Shown here: piece after piece, positions 49,957 to 58,864 of the stretch
Position numbering within the stretch: position 1 is the stretch's first letter
Layout of the letters: every line of letters begins with the position of its first letter
Assembly (NCBI RefSeq): GCF_039523035.1
Contig: NZ_BAAAEN010000021.1
Location: 1 to 64,000, forward strand
Direction: 5' to 3'
DNA: 64,000 bases
From: Pigmentiphaga daeguensis
GTDB lineage: Bacteria; Pseudomonadota; Gammaproteobacteria; Burkholderiales; Burkholderiaceae_B
Notes under the pieces: model-generated
What the model saw: only the letters and a program-made list of their open reading frames with translations
Told to the model about the DNA's origin: nothing
Databases searched by the model: none
Position numbers and translations under genes: made by a program

Positions 49957-52377
49957 ATGGCCAGGAACGACGCCCTCCGCACCTATCGCGCCAAGCGCGA
50001 TTTCGCCCACACGCCCGAACCCGCCGCGGGCGGCAAGCCCGGCACGCACGCCCTGTCCTTCGTCGTCCAGCGCCATGCGGCGCGGCGCCTGCACTACGAC
50101 TTCCGGCTGGAGCTGGACGGCACGCTCAAGAGCTGGGCCGTGCCCAAGGGCCCGAGCCTGGATCCGGGCGTCAAGCGCATGGCGGTCCAGGTCGAGGACC
50201 ATCCGCTGTCCTACGGCAGCTTCGAGGGCCGCATTCCCGAGGGCCACTATGGCGCCGGCGACGTCGCCATCTGGGACGCCGGGACCTGGATTCCGCTGGA
50301 GGATCCGCGCAAGGGCTACCGCGCGGGCAAGCTCAAGTTCGAGCTGCGCGGCGCCAAGCTGCACGGCCAGTGGGCGCTGGTGCGGATGCGCAAGACCGAG
50401 AAGCAGCCAGCCTGGCTGTTGATCAAGGAAAAAGACGACTACGCGGTCACCGGTCCCGAGGCCGATGCCGAGGAAGCCTCCGCTCCCGCGCCGGCCTACG
50501 CGAAGCTGCCCGCCACGCTCGAACCGCAACTGGCGACGCTGGTGAACGCGCCGCCGCCGGATCCCGAACATTGGCAATACGAACTGAAGTTCGACGGCTA
50601 CCGGATCCTGGCCCGCATCGAAGCCGGCCAGGTTCGCCTCTACACCCGCACCGGCAAGGACTGGACGCACAAGCTGGAAGAACTGCGCGCCGCGATCGAA
50701 GCAATGAAGTTGGCCGATGCCTGGCTGGACGGCGAGATCATCGTGCCCGACGAACACGGCATCCCCGACTTCCAGTCGCTGCAGAATGCGTTCGAGACCG
50801 GCTCCGCGCGCGGCGCCGTCTACTACCTGTTCGACCTCCCCTTCTACGCCGGCCGCGACCTGCGCCGCCTGCCGCTTGCCGAGCGGCGCACGACGCTGCG
50901 CAGCCTGCTGGAGGACGCCGATCCGGCGCGCCTGCGCTTCAGCGACGCGTTCGAGGCCGCGCCGCGCGACCTGGTCGCCTCGGCCTGCCGCCTGGGCTTC
51001 GAGGGGGTCATCGGCAAGCGCAAGGACGGCGGCTATCGCTCGGGCCGCTCCGCCGACTGGATCAAGCTCAAGTGCCAGAACCGCCAGGAATTCGTCATCG
51101 GCGGCTATACCGACCCCCAGGGGACGCGCTCGGGACTGGGTTCGCTGCTGCTGGGCGTGCACGACGAAGAGGGACGGCTGCGCTACGCGGGCAACGTCGG
51201 CTCGGGATTCGACCAGCGTACCTTGCTATCCCTGAAGAAGCGCCTGGACGAGCTGGCCGCGCCGCGCTCCCCGTTCGAAACCAACACGAAGGGCCTGGGC
51301 CGGGCCCACTGGGTCCGGCCGGAGCTTCTGGCCGAGGTCTCGTTCGCCGAATGGACCGGCGGCGGCCACATCCGCCAGGGCGTCTTCCGCGGCTTGCGCG
51401 CCGACAAGCCCGCCAGCGCCGTCACCCGCGAACAGGCGGCCGCGCCGCCCAAGGAATCCGAGACCATGCAAAGCAACGGCCTGCCCGCCTCCTTCCGCGT
51501 GACGCACCCGGGACGGGTGATCGACAAGCAGAGCGGCATCACCAAGCTGCAACTGGTCCAGTGCTACGCGGCCATGGCCCCGCTGCTGCTGCCGCACCTG
51601 AAGAACCGGCCCGTGGCCCTGGTGCGGGCGCCGGACGGCGTGGGCGGCGAACTCTTCTTCCAGAAGCACGCCGACCGCGCGGCGCTGCCCGGCGTGGTCA
51701 GGCTGCCCCAGGAGATCGACCCGGGCCATCCACCGCTGATGAAGATCGACGACCTGCAGGGCCTTTTGTCCGCGGCGCAGATGAACACCATCGAACTGCA
51801 CACCTGGAACGGCACGGACGACGCGATCGGCACGCCCGACCGCATGACCTTCGACCTGGACCCCGGCGAAGGCGTGGGCTGGCCGCGCATCCGCGAAGGC
51901 ACCCAGCTCGTGCACGCCTTCCTGCGCGAACTGGGCCTGCCCGCCTTCCTGAAGACCAGCGGCGGCAAGGGCATGCACGTCATCGTGCCGCTGCGGCCGC
52001 AATACGACTGGGATACCGTCAAGGCCTTCTCGCGCGCCATCGTCCAGCACCTGGCGCAGACCCTGCCCAGCCATTTCGTGGCCAAGAGCGGGCCCCGGAA
52101 CCGGGTGGGCAAGATCTTCATCGACTACCTGCGCAACGGCTTCGGCGCCACCACGGTGGCGGCCTGGTCGGTACGCGCGCGGCCGGGGCTGGCCGTGTCG
52201 GTGCCCGTGGCCTGGGAGGAACTGGACGGCCTGTCGAGCTCCGCCCACTGGACGCTGCACACGCTGGGCGACCGGCTGGCCACCGGCAACACGCCCTGGG
52301 CCGACTACGAGCGGTCGCGGATCTCGCTGGCGGACGCGATGCGGCGCATGGACTTCGATCCGGGCGAGGACGGCTGA
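49957..52377 (+). CDS. ligD: Multifunctional DNA ligase LigD (phosphoesterase-ligase-polymerase)
   Basis: An 806-residue three-domain repair enzyme. Residues 1-170 are the 3'-phosphoesterase domain (HALSFVVQRHAARRLHYDFR, GHYGAGDVAIWD). Residues 180-490 are the ATP-dependent ligase with the adenylated lysine K211 in ELKFDGYRILAR. From about residue 505 comes the primase-type polymerase domain (VTHPGRVIDKQSGITKLQLV) with metal ligands D633 and D635 in FDLDPGEG and the KTSGGKGMHV motif. This domain order is that of Pseudomonas LigD. It forms the NHEJ operon with ku. Confidence 0.95.
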   Translation: MARNDALRTYRAKRDFAHTPEPAAGGKPGTHALSFVVQRHAARRLHYDFRLELDGTLKSWAVPKGPSLDPGVKRMAVQVEDHPLSYGSFEGRIPEGHYGAGDVAIWDAGTWIPLEDPRKGYRAGKLKFELRGAKLHGQWALVRMRKTEKQPAWLLIKEKDDYAVTGPEADAEEASAPAPAYAKLPATLEPQLATLVNAPPPDPEHWQYELKFDGYRILARIEAGQVRLYTRTGKDWTHKLEELRAAIEAMKLADAWLDGEIIVPDEHGIPDFQSLQNAFETGSARGAVYYLFDLPFYAGRDLRRLPLAERRTTLRSLLEDADPARLRFSDAFEAAPRDLVASACRLGFEGVIGKRKDGGYRSGRSADWIKLKCQNRQEFVIGGYTDPQGTRSGLGSLLLGVHDEEGRLRYAGNVGSGFDQRTLLSLKKRLDELAAPRSPFETNTKGLGRAHWVRPELLAEVSFAEWTGGGHIRQGVFRGLRADKPASAVTREQAAAPPKESETMQSNGLPASFRVTHPGRVIDKQSGITKLQLVQCYAAMAPLLLPHLKNRPVALVRAPDGVGGELFFQKHADRAALPGVVRLPQEIDPGHPPLMKIDDLQGLLSAAQMNTIELHTWNGTDDAIGTPDRMTFDLDPGEGVGWPRIREGTQLVHAFLRELGLPAFLKTSGGKGMHVIVPLRPQYDWDTVKAFSRAIVQHLAQTLPSHFVAKSGPRNRVGKIFIDYLRNGFGATTVAAWSVRARPGLAVSVPVAWEELDGLSSSAHWTLHTLGDRLATGNTPWADYERSRISLADAMRRMDFDPGEDG

Positions 52378-52544
52378 AGCATGTCCCGGCCTCTTGGCAT
52401 CCGGGCGGCCGCGGCGGCGCAATCCTGGAAAGACCAGCGCATCATCCAGCCCATGGATACCGACTATCCAGCAAACCGGCTGGCCGGGCCGTCTCATCCG
52501 CTCGTAGAGTGCCGGGATGACTTCCCCGCTGGAAGGCCCTGCCC

Positions 52545-53459
52545 GTGCTCAACTCCAAGCTGCTTACCTGCTTCCTGGCCGTAGTGACGCATCGCACGCT
52601 CACGGCGGCCGCCGACGAGTTGTGCATCACCCAGCCGGCGCTGTCCAAGAGCCTGCGCAAGCTCGAGGAACAACTGGGCGTACCTTTGTTCAAGCGCACC
52701 GCCGCCGGCATGGTGCCAACCGCGTACGGAGCGACGCTGGCGCACCGCGCCCGCCTCATCCAGCTGGAATCGCAGCGTGCCCATGACGAAATCCTTTCGA
52801 TGAAGGACGGCGGCGTGGGCATGCTGAATGTCGGCGCCGGCCCGCTCTGGTCCGTCCATCTACTGCCAGACGTCGTGGCGGAACTGGCGCAAACCCATCC
52901 CAGCCTGCGCGTACGCGTGGTGCCCGGCGTGCTGAGCACCTTGCTGCCGCAATTGCTGCGCGGCGAACTCGACATCATCTGCGCCGCGCTGGATTTTCCC
53001 GACCACGACGACATCGAGAAGGAATACCTGATCGACAGCAGCCATGTTTTCCTCGCGCATCGCAGCCATCCCCTGCACCAGGCGGACGAGGTCTCCGACG
53101 TAGAACTCAGTCGATGCCGATTCGTCGGCCCGCACAATGACTATGCCGTGCTGGAACGCATGAAGCGATACTTCGCGCTGCGCGGGCTGGACACGCCAGG
53201 CTTCGCCGCCGAGGCCGATTCGCTCGAGATACTGCTTTCGCTTGTCGCGACCGGCCAGTTCGTGGCGACGCAATCGCACCAGGTGCTGCCGCACGCGCGC
53301 AAGCTCGGCATCGACGTCCTGCCGACAGCACAAGGCATCTGGCGCTTCCGCGGCGGCCTGGCACGGCGCAGGCACCCGGTTGCCCTGCCGCTGATCGATC
53401 TGTTCGGCGATTGCATGCGCAGGCACGTGGCGGCGCGGGAGTCTTCCGGCGGCCTATAA
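52545..53459 (+). CDS. LysR-family transcriptional regulator
   Basis: A 304-residue LysR protein starting at GTG 52545, with GGAAGG upstream. The DNA-binding part is LLTCFLAVVTHRTLTAAADE, LCITQPALSKSLRKLEEQLG and VPLFKRTAAGMVPT. The effector domain follows (GMLNVGAGPLWSVHLLPDVV). It is followed in the same direction by two Bug-type genes and a flavin oxidase, which it probably controls. Confidence 0.92.
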   Translation: MLNSKLLTCFLAVVTHRTLTAAADELCITQPALSKSLRKLEEQLGVPLFKRTAAGMVPTAYGATLAHRARLIQLESQRAHDEILSMKDGGVGMLNVGAGPLWSVHLLPDVVAELAQTHPSLRVRVVPGVLSTLLPQLLRGELDIICAALDFPDHDDIEKEYLIDSSHVFLAHRSHPLHQADEVSDVELSRCRFVGPHNDYAVLERMKRYFALRGLDTPGFAAEADSLEILLSLVATGQFVATQSHQVLPHARKLGIDVLPTAQGIWRFRGGLARRRHPVALPLIDLFGDCMRRHVAARESSGGL

Positions 53460-53548
53460 CCCCAGGGAATGAGGCATGAAAACATGCCATTGGCCCCCGC
53501 GCCGTCCCACCGATAAGCTGACCGGACTCAACGAGACACGACAAGCCC

Positions 53549-54460
53549 ATGCCCCACTCCAATGCACCTATCCGATTGCTGGTCCCGTACGTGAAAGACG
53601 GAGGCAGCGATCAGCGCGCCCGGCTCATCGCCAGGCACCTGGGACGAAAACTCGGGCGCACCATCGATGTGGTGAATCGACCCGGCGCCGTCTCCGGCCA
53701 CCAGGCCATCGCCGATGCCAGCGCGGACGGCACGGTGCTGGGCCTGATCACCGGCGAAATCGGCATGATGCACTGGCACCCCGGCCTCACCTCGCTGACT
53801 CCCTCCGACTACACGCCGCTGGCGGTGCCGTTCGTCGAGTCCTCGGCCGTCATCGTGCCGGCCGGCTCGCCGTTTCATGATCTGCGCGCTTTCCTCGAAC
53901 ATTGCCGCCGCCATCCGATCATCGGCTCGGGCGGGCCCAATTTCAGCGTCTGGAAATTCTCCTTGGCCGGTTTGATGCACGTCAACGGCATTCCGCTGGA
54001 GCACCTCCAATGGATAGAGACGCATAGCGGCGAACAGGGGCTGGAGCACGCGCTGGCGGGGCGCGCGCATGTCGCGCCCATCACCATGACCGACGCCCGC
54101 GGGCCGCTCCAGGCCGGCAGCGCCCGTGCGCTGGCGACCATGGAAGACCAGCGCCACCGCTCGTTTCCCGACGTTCCCACGGTGCAAGAGGCGGCGGGCG
54201 TGCCGTGGTCGGTCGCGCACTGGCGGGGCATCGTCGCTCCGCGCGGCCTCCCCGGTACGATCACCCGCGAATACGTGGAGGCGCTGGGCGCCGTGGCCGA
54301 TGACCCCGATTTCCAGGCCGAAGCCCGAGCCAGTTTCTTCACGACCCGCTGGCGCCTGGGCGACGAGTTCGCGCAGTACATGCAGGAAGACGACAAACAG
54401 TTCGGAGACGTGATCAAGGCATTGGGCTTGTCGGCTGCCGGCCAGACGTCGCTGCACTGA
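53549..54460 (+). CDS. Bug-like solute-binding protein without a signal peptide
   Basis: A 303-residue TctC-like protein. The sequence starts directly at the mature Bug position (APIRLLVPYVKDGGSDQRAR), followed by VVNRPGAVSGHQAIADASAD and the C-terminal VAPRGLPGTITREYVEAL. An in-frame TGA at 53519-53521 excludes an upstream extension, so there is no export signal. Either the protein acts in the cytoplasm as a ligand sensor, or the signal peptide was lost. It is 38 bases upstream of a normal secreted Bug and in the LysR-oxidase cluster. Confidence 0.82.
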   Translation: MPHSNAPIRLLVPYVKDGGSDQRARLIARHLGRKLGRTIDVVNRPGAVSGHQAIADASADGTVLGLITGEIGMMHWHPGLTSLTPSDYTPLAVPFVESSAVIVPAGSPFHDLRAFLEHCRRHPIIGSGGPNFSVWKFSLAGLMHVNGIPLEHLQWIETHSGEQGLEHALAGRAHVAPITMTDARGPLQAGSARALATMEDQRHRSFPDVPTVQEAAGVPWSVAHWRGIVAPRGLPGTITREYVEALGAVADDPDFQAEARASFFTTRWRLGDEFAQYMQEDDKQFGDVIKALGLSAAGQTSLH

Positions 54461-54498
54461 AAACCGAGCGGCCAGGCGCCGCCATCGAGGAGACCACC

Positions 54499-55482
54499 AT
54501 GCATTCCACCATCCGCCGCGCGGGGTTCGTCCTCGCGCTGACCGCTTGCGTCCTGTCGCCTGCCGTCCAGGCCCAGGACGACTACCCCACGCGTCCTGTC
54601 AAGCTGATCGTACCGATCGCTCCGGGCAGCGTCACCGACGTCGTGCTCCGGGCCGCCACGCCGGCGCTCGCCCAGCAATTGGGACAGCCGATCGTCGTCG
54701 AGAACCGCCCGGGCGCCAGCGGCATCGTCGGCGCCGAGGCCTGCGCGAAGGCCCCCGCCGACGGCTACACCCTTTGCGCGGTGTATCACGCCACCATGTC
54801 ATTCAACCCGTTCATGTTCGAGAAGCTGCCCTACGACCCAGCCCGGGACTTCACGCCGATCAACCGCCTGTTCTACGTCACCGAAGGGCTGGTGGTGCCG
54901 GCAGCGCTTCCCGTGCGCTCGGTGGCTGAATTGCGCGCCTATGCGAAGGCGCACCCGGATGCCGTCAATTTCGGCACCCTGGGCTCCGGTTCGCTGCAGG
55001 AATTGCTCGTCGCCTGGCTCAACCGGGAATGGGGAACGCGCATGGTGGGCGTCCCGTACAAAGGCGGCGGCCCCATCGCCAACGCCGTCACGGCCGGCGA
55101 GATCCAGCTTGCGCAGATGGGCCTGGGCAACTTCATCGGCCTGATCCAGAGCGGCCAATTGCGCGCCATCGCCGTGGCGGGCGGCCAACGGTCGCCACAA
55201 TTGCCAGATGTGCCGACCATGGCCGAAAGCGGCCTGGGCGGTTTCCCCAGCCGGCCGTGGTGGGGCATCGCCGCCCCCGCCGGTACGCCGTCCGGCATCG
55301 TGGCGCGCATTCATCGCGCATTCACCGCCGTGTTCCAGGATCCGAAAATGGTCGAGGTCATGCAAACCCGCTACGTGGAAAGCGCTCTTGACACGCCCGA
55401 GCAATTCGTCCGCTTCCTCGCCCAGGACCGCCAGGCCGCGGGCATGCTGGTCGAATTGGCCCGTGTTCCCAAGCAACCCTGA
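54499..55482 (+). CDS. Bug-family periplasmic solute-binding protein
   Basis: A 327-residue TctC-like receptor. The signal peptide ends AVQAQDD, then YPTRPVKLIVPIAPGSVTDV, VVENRPGASGIVGAEACAKA and APAGTPSGIVARI follow, all family-typical. GAGGAGACCACC precedes the ATG. It is followed after nine bases by the alpha-hydroxyacid oxidase, so the ligand may be a hydroxy acid or its precursor. No TctAB permease is nearby. Confidence 0.93.
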   Translation: MHSTIRRAGFVLALTACVLSPAVQAQDDYPTRPVKLIVPIAPGSVTDVVLRAATPALAQQLGQPIVVENRPGASGIVGAEACAKAPADGYTLCAVYHATMSFNPFMFEKLPYDPARDFTPINRLFYVTEGLVVPAALPVRSVAELRAYAKAHPDAVNFGTLGSGSLQELLVAWLNREWGTRMVGVPYKGGGPIANAVTAGEIQLAQMGLGNFIGLIQSGQLRAIAVAGGQRSPQLPDVPTMAESGLGGFPSRPWWGIAAPAGTPSGIVARIHRAFTAVFQDPKMVEVMQTRYVESALDTPEQFVRFLAQDRQAAGMLVELARVPKQP

Positions 55483-55491
55483 CGCACGATC

Positions 55492-56682
55492 ATGGCCCGC
55501 CTGGACCGCACCTTTGTCCTCGATGATTTCGAAGCGCTGGCCAAGCGGCGCCTACCCGGGCCGATCTTCGATTTCTACGCCGGCGGGGCGGACGACGAAC
55601 ACACCCTGGCGCTCAACCGCAATGCCTTTCGGCAGGTGGGATGGTCTCCCCGCGTGCTGGCCGGCGGCGCCTCGCCCGACGCGTCCACGCTTCTGCTGGG
55701 GCGTGCCGTCGCCATGCCGGTGGCCGTGGCGCCCATGGGAGCGGTCGGGTACGGTTGCCTGGACGGCGACCGGGCCATCGCGCGCGCGGCGGCCCAGGCG
55801 GGCATCCCCTACATCTTGTCGACCACCGCCACGACCACGATCGAAGCCATCGGCGAGGCATCGGCCGGCGCCAAGTGGTTCCAGCTCTACCCGCTTCGCC
55901 AGCGGGACCATATGTGGCGCCTGCTCGCACGCGCGCTTGCCGCCGGCTTCGAAGCCCTGGTCGTGACCGTGGACGTGCCGGTAGGCGGCAAGCGGGAACG
56001 GGACCTGCGCAATGACTGCGCCATGCCTTTCCGGTTTACCGCTCGCAATGTCGCCGCGTTCGCGGCCCGGCCGCGATGGGCTCTGGGCATGCTGCGCCAT
56101 GGCGTACCCGCCATGGCCAATCTCGCTGGCCTCGACCCGGCCGGCGCGCGCGGCTCCACGCTTGCACCGTCGGTAGGCGCCGAATTCGATCCCGCGTTCG
56201 ATTGGAGCGGCCTGGCCGAGATCCGCCGGCGCTGGCCCGGCCCCCTGCTGGTGAAGGGCGTGCTGCGCCCAGACGACGCGCTGCGGGCACTAAGGGCGGG
56301 ATGCGACGGCCTGGTGGTCTCCAACCATGGCGGAAGGCAACTCGAGACCGGCGTCCCCGCCCTGGCCGCGCTGGCCGCAGTCCTGAGGGCGGTCGGTGAC
56401 AAGGCGCAGGTATTCCTGGATGGCGGCGTGCGCCGCGGCGCCGACGTGGCCAAGGCGCGATGCCTGGGCGCTGCCGGAGTCCTGGTCGGACGCCCGTTGC
56501 TGTTCGGCGCCTGTGTGGCCGGCCAGGCGGGCGCGGCGCGCGTGCTGGACATCCTGCACGACGAGCTCATACGGACGATGCGCCTGTGCGGTGCCGCCAA
56601 CGCAGCCGCCTTGACCTCCGAATTGCTCTGGAACGCTGGCATCCCGGCCGCCCCGTCCAACGGCCAACCGCCGCCGACTTGA
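55492..56682 (+). CDS. FMN-dependent alpha-hydroxy acid oxidase/dehydrogenase
   Basis: A 396-residue TIM-barrel flavoenzyme of the lactate/mandelate dehydrogenase - glycolate oxidase family, which oxidises 2-hydroxy acids to 2-oxo acids. The start DDFEALAKRRLPGPIFDFYA and GGADDEHTL are typical. PYILSTTATTTIEAI is a flavin-contact strand, the catalytic His is in VVSNHGGRQLETG at about residue 280, and the FMN phosphate loop is FLDGGVRRGADVAKA followed by VLVGRPLLFG. It ends the LysR-Bug-Bug cluster. Specific substrate not known. Confidence 0.92.
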   Translation: MARLDRTFVLDDFEALAKRRLPGPIFDFYAGGADDEHTLALNRNAFRQVGWSPRVLAGGASPDASTLLLGRAVAMPVAVAPMGAVGYGCLDGDRAIARAAAQAGIPYILSTTATTTIEAIGEASAGAKWFQLYPLRQRDHMWRLLARALAAGFEALVVTVDVPVGGKRERDLRNDCAMPFRFTARNVAAFAARPRWALGMLRHGVPAMANLAGLDPAGARGSTLAPSVGAEFDPAFDWSGLAEIRRRWPGPLLVKGVLRPDDALRALRAGCDGLVVSNHGGRQLETGVPALAALAAVLRAVGDKAQVFLDGGVRRGADVAKARCLGAAGVLVGRPLLFGACVAGQAGAARVLDILHDELIRTMRLCGAANAAALTSELLWNAGIPAAPSNGQPPPT

Positions 56683-57094
56683 CGATTCGCGACCAACTGG
56701 TAGCATGCGGCTGCCGCGCCCTGTCTTCCCGGGGCGCGCCGCAATCCGCCCACAGGGTTGCAACTGCCCGGAAACAACCATGCCTGCTTGCCCCGCCGTG
56801 TCCTGCCAGCGGTGGCCCGCCCTGACGGGGCCCCGCCTGTGGCGTCTTGCGCCAGGCCCGGCGGTGCACGGCGATTTCGCGCCCTACAGTTTCCCCCATG
56901 CCCTGCGGAAGCGTTTCCTGGACGCCCAGGAAGCAGCGGCCCGTTCGGCCTACGCCCGGTCCAAGCCCGGCTAACGAGCATCCAGGCCCGCATCCGTTCC
57001 GGCGTCCGCCTCCGGCCGCCCGGAACGACTGTTTTCGCCCGCGTGCAGCCTTGCTCCACGCGGGCGCCCTTGCTCATCGCCAGCGCCAGGCACC
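56683..57094. other. 412-bp intergenic region, no gene recognised
   Basis: Between the oxidase and the hexapeptide-repeat protein. A plus-strand open frame at 56705-56974 (89 codons) has arginine- and proline-rich content and no family resemblance, so it is not called. The only clear structure is the 10-bp inverted repeat at 57036-57066. Confidence 0.6.
57036..57066 (+). promoter_or_regulatory. Strong hairpin in the leader of the hexapeptide-repeat gene
   Basis: CGCCCGCGTG (57036-57045) and CACGCGGGCG (57057-57066) are perfect complements with an 11-base loop, 28 bases before the ATG at 57095. It is preceded, not followed, by a T4 run, so it is not a plus-strand terminator. A leader structure or operator is possible. 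Confidence 0.4.
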
Positions 57095-57964
57095 ATGGAA
57101 CTCACCAAGCAATTCGTCAAAGCCAAGAACCCCTGCACCGGCGGCTACCGCTGGTTCATCCGAGACCACAACGGACACGGAGACTATCAAGCCATCCTCG
57201 ATGCCCTGGTGGCCGATGGCCGGGTCGATGACGCCTGCTGGCTGCTGGACCAGTTCGGACCGGTGGACACCGTCTTGCGACTGGACACGGTCGACGCCCA
57301 CGCCATCGTGTTCGCGGGCACGCTCGAAGTCCGCAGCGGCATCAATGTCGACACGCTGGTGCGCGCCGGCCGCCATCTGTGCACGGGCGGCGGCATACGC
57401 GCCGGCACCGCCATCGTGGCCGGCAGCGACATCGAAGCCGCGGGCAACCTGGCCAGCGGCGGCCATATCCGCGCCGGCGGCGACATCTCGGCCGGCTGGG
57501 GCATCGAGGCAGCCACCCAGCTCGACGCGGGCGGGCATTGCCGCGCCAAGTGGGACATCCAGGCCGGCGGCGACATCGTGGCCGGGCTGATGCTCCAGGC
57601 CGACGGCAGCATCCAGGCCGGCCACGCGCTGCGCAGCGGCCGCGGCATCAAGGCAGGCGCCGACATCGGCGCCGGGCACGACCTGGTGGCCGTCCAGGGC
57701 ATCCTGGCCGGCGGCAACGTCACGGCCGGCAATCACATCGAATCGGCATGGGGCATCAAGGCCCTGGGCGACATCCTGGCCCAGGGCTCGATCCGGGCCG
57801 GCGAAGGGGTCGAGGCGGGCGGCGAGATCGGCTGCGGAGCGGGCTACGGCATCTATGCCGGCCTGCAGGTCCGGCGCGACGCCTGGGCGGACAGCGCCCG
57901 CGTCCAGGCCCGGCAACGGCCGGACGGCCTGGTCAGCGGCCATTGGGCCGGCAGCGCGTGCTGA
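57095..57964 (+). CDS. Bactofilin-like hexapeptide-repeat beta-helix protein
   Basis: A 289-residue protein with no signal peptide or membrane helix. Residues 1-98 form a mixed N-terminal domain (FVKAKNPCTGGYRWFIRDHN). Residues 99-248 are 25 uninterrupted hexads of consensus x-x-[ILV]-x-A-G, such as GGIRAG, GDISAG, GSIQAG, RGIKAG and GDILAQ. The GDIxAG pattern resembles the right-handed beta-helix of bactofilins (polymer-forming proteins), but the hexads here are far more regular. A short tail with two terminal basic/aromatic segments follows. I do not recognise a named family and infer only a solenoid, possibly self-assembling, scaffold. It stands alone between an oxidase and a convergent IclR gene. 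Confidence 0.78.
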   Translation: MELTKQFVKAKNPCTGGYRWFIRDHNGHGDYQAILDALVADGRVDDACWLLDQFGPVDTVLRLDTVDAHAIVFAGTLEVRSGINVDTLVRAGRHLCTGGGIRAGTAIVAGSDIEAAGNLASGGHIRAGGDISAGWGIEAATQLDAGGHCRAKWDIQAGGDIVAGLMLQADGSIQAGHALRSGRGIKAGADIGAGHDLVAVQGILAGGNVTAGNHIESAWGIKALGDILAQGSIRAGEGVEAGGEIGCGAGYGIYAGLQVRRDAWADSARVQARQRPDGLVSGHWAGSAC

Positions 57965-57982
57965 AAGCCGCTGGCGGGAGCG

Positions 57983-58765
57983 TCAGGGCCGCCAGGCGCT
58001 GGCCACGTGGGACAAACCATGGTCCGGCCCGCCGGACAGGCCCTCGGACAATTCCCGGGCGGCCAGGAGCACGCGCTCGGAGAACTCGCGCAAGCGGCGC
58101 GGCTTGAATCTCGCATCAGGTCCGGAGACGCCGATGGCCGCGATGACGTGGCCCATGCCGTCTCGTATCGGCGCCGCCACGCCGCTGACCGCCTCGCGCC
58201 ACTCGCAGCGATTGACGGCGTAGCCCCGCTTGCGGATCTGCGCCATCTCGGCCGCGAAGGCGGCCGGATCGACGATGGTGTGAGGGGTATATGCCACCAG
58301 CTCCTGCGACATGGCCTGCAGCCACTGCGCAGTGCGAAAGGCGATCATCGCCTTGCCGGTGGCCACGCAATGGGCGGCCGCGCGTCCGCCTATCTGCGAA
58401 TAGGCCCGGACCGGATTCAGGCTTTCGACCTTATGGACGTAGACGACCTCCTTCTGGTCGAGGACCGACAGGTGCACGGACTCGCCCGTGGCGTCCATGA
58501 GGGCATCCATGACGCCTTCCGCGTGGCGGCGCAGGTCGAACCCCGACAAGGCGGCCGAGCCCAGCTCCCAGAGCTTGATCGAAATGCTGTACGAACCGCC
58601 GTCGTGGCGGATCACGTAGCGCTGCCCGGCCAGCGCCTGCAACAGCCGGTGCGCGTTGCTCTTGGGCAGGCCCAGCGCCCGGGCGATGTCCGTGACGCCC
58701 ATGGCGCCCTGGCTGCGCGCCAGCAACTCGATGACGGCCAGCCCCTTGAGCAAGGTGTTGTTCAT
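57983..58765 (-). CDS. IclR-family transcriptional regulator
   Basis: A 260-residue protein. The winged helix is LLKGLAVIELLARSQGAMGV, TDIARALGLPKSNAHRLLQA and LAGQRYVIRHD. The effector domain contains RAYSQIGGRAAAHCVATGKA and RKRGYAVNRCEWREAVSGVA. It diverges from the CaiB-type operon with a 99-bp gap containing an imperfect palindrome, so it probably represses that operon and itself. Confidence 0.93.
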   Translation of the reverse strand: MNNTLLKGLAVIELLARSQGAMGVTDIARALGLPKSNAHRLLQALAGQRYVIRHDGGSYSISIKLWELGSAALSGFDLRRHAEGVMDALMDATGESVHLSVLDQKEVVYVHKVESLNPVRAYSQIGGRAAAHCVATGKAMIAFRTAQWLQAMSQELVAYTPHTIVDPAAFAAEMAQIRKRGYAVNRCEWREAVSGVAAPIRDGMGHVIAAIGVSGPDARFKPRRLREFSERVLLAARELSEGLSGGPDHGLSHVASAWRP

Positions 58766-58784
58766 GGTGATGCCTCGCTAGATC

Positions 58785-58801
58785 GTTCCATATTCTAGAA
58801 C
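58785..58801. promoter_or_regulatory. IclR-type operator between iclR-like gene and CaiB operon
   Basis: GTTCCA and TAGAAC form an imperfect 6-bp inverted repeat (one mismatch) with a 5-bp spacer. The 8-bp palindrome TTCTAGAA lies inside it at 58793-58800. TTGTAC (58804) and CATAAG (58826), 16 bp apart, are a weak candidate promoter for the plus-strand operon, next to the operator. Confidence 0.45.
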
Positions 58802-58864
58802 AGTTGTACCTCTTTTGAGAACGCTCATAAGCTCTCTCCAATTCGACAAGGAGACATAGCCCTC

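Noticed and set aside
47803..51162. Long minus-strand frame extending zapE by over 750 codons
   Set aside because: The extension is antisense to ku and ligD. ZapE homologues start at the ATG at 48897.
56705..56974. 89-codon frame in the intergenic region before the hexapeptide-repeat gene
   Set aside because: No family similarity, arginine/proline-rich composition and no convincing ribosome-binding site.
57389..57838. 18-bp periodicity that could suggest a CRISPR or VNTR array
   Set aside because: The period is an in-frame hexapeptide pattern with variable codons; there are no identical repeats with unique spacers.
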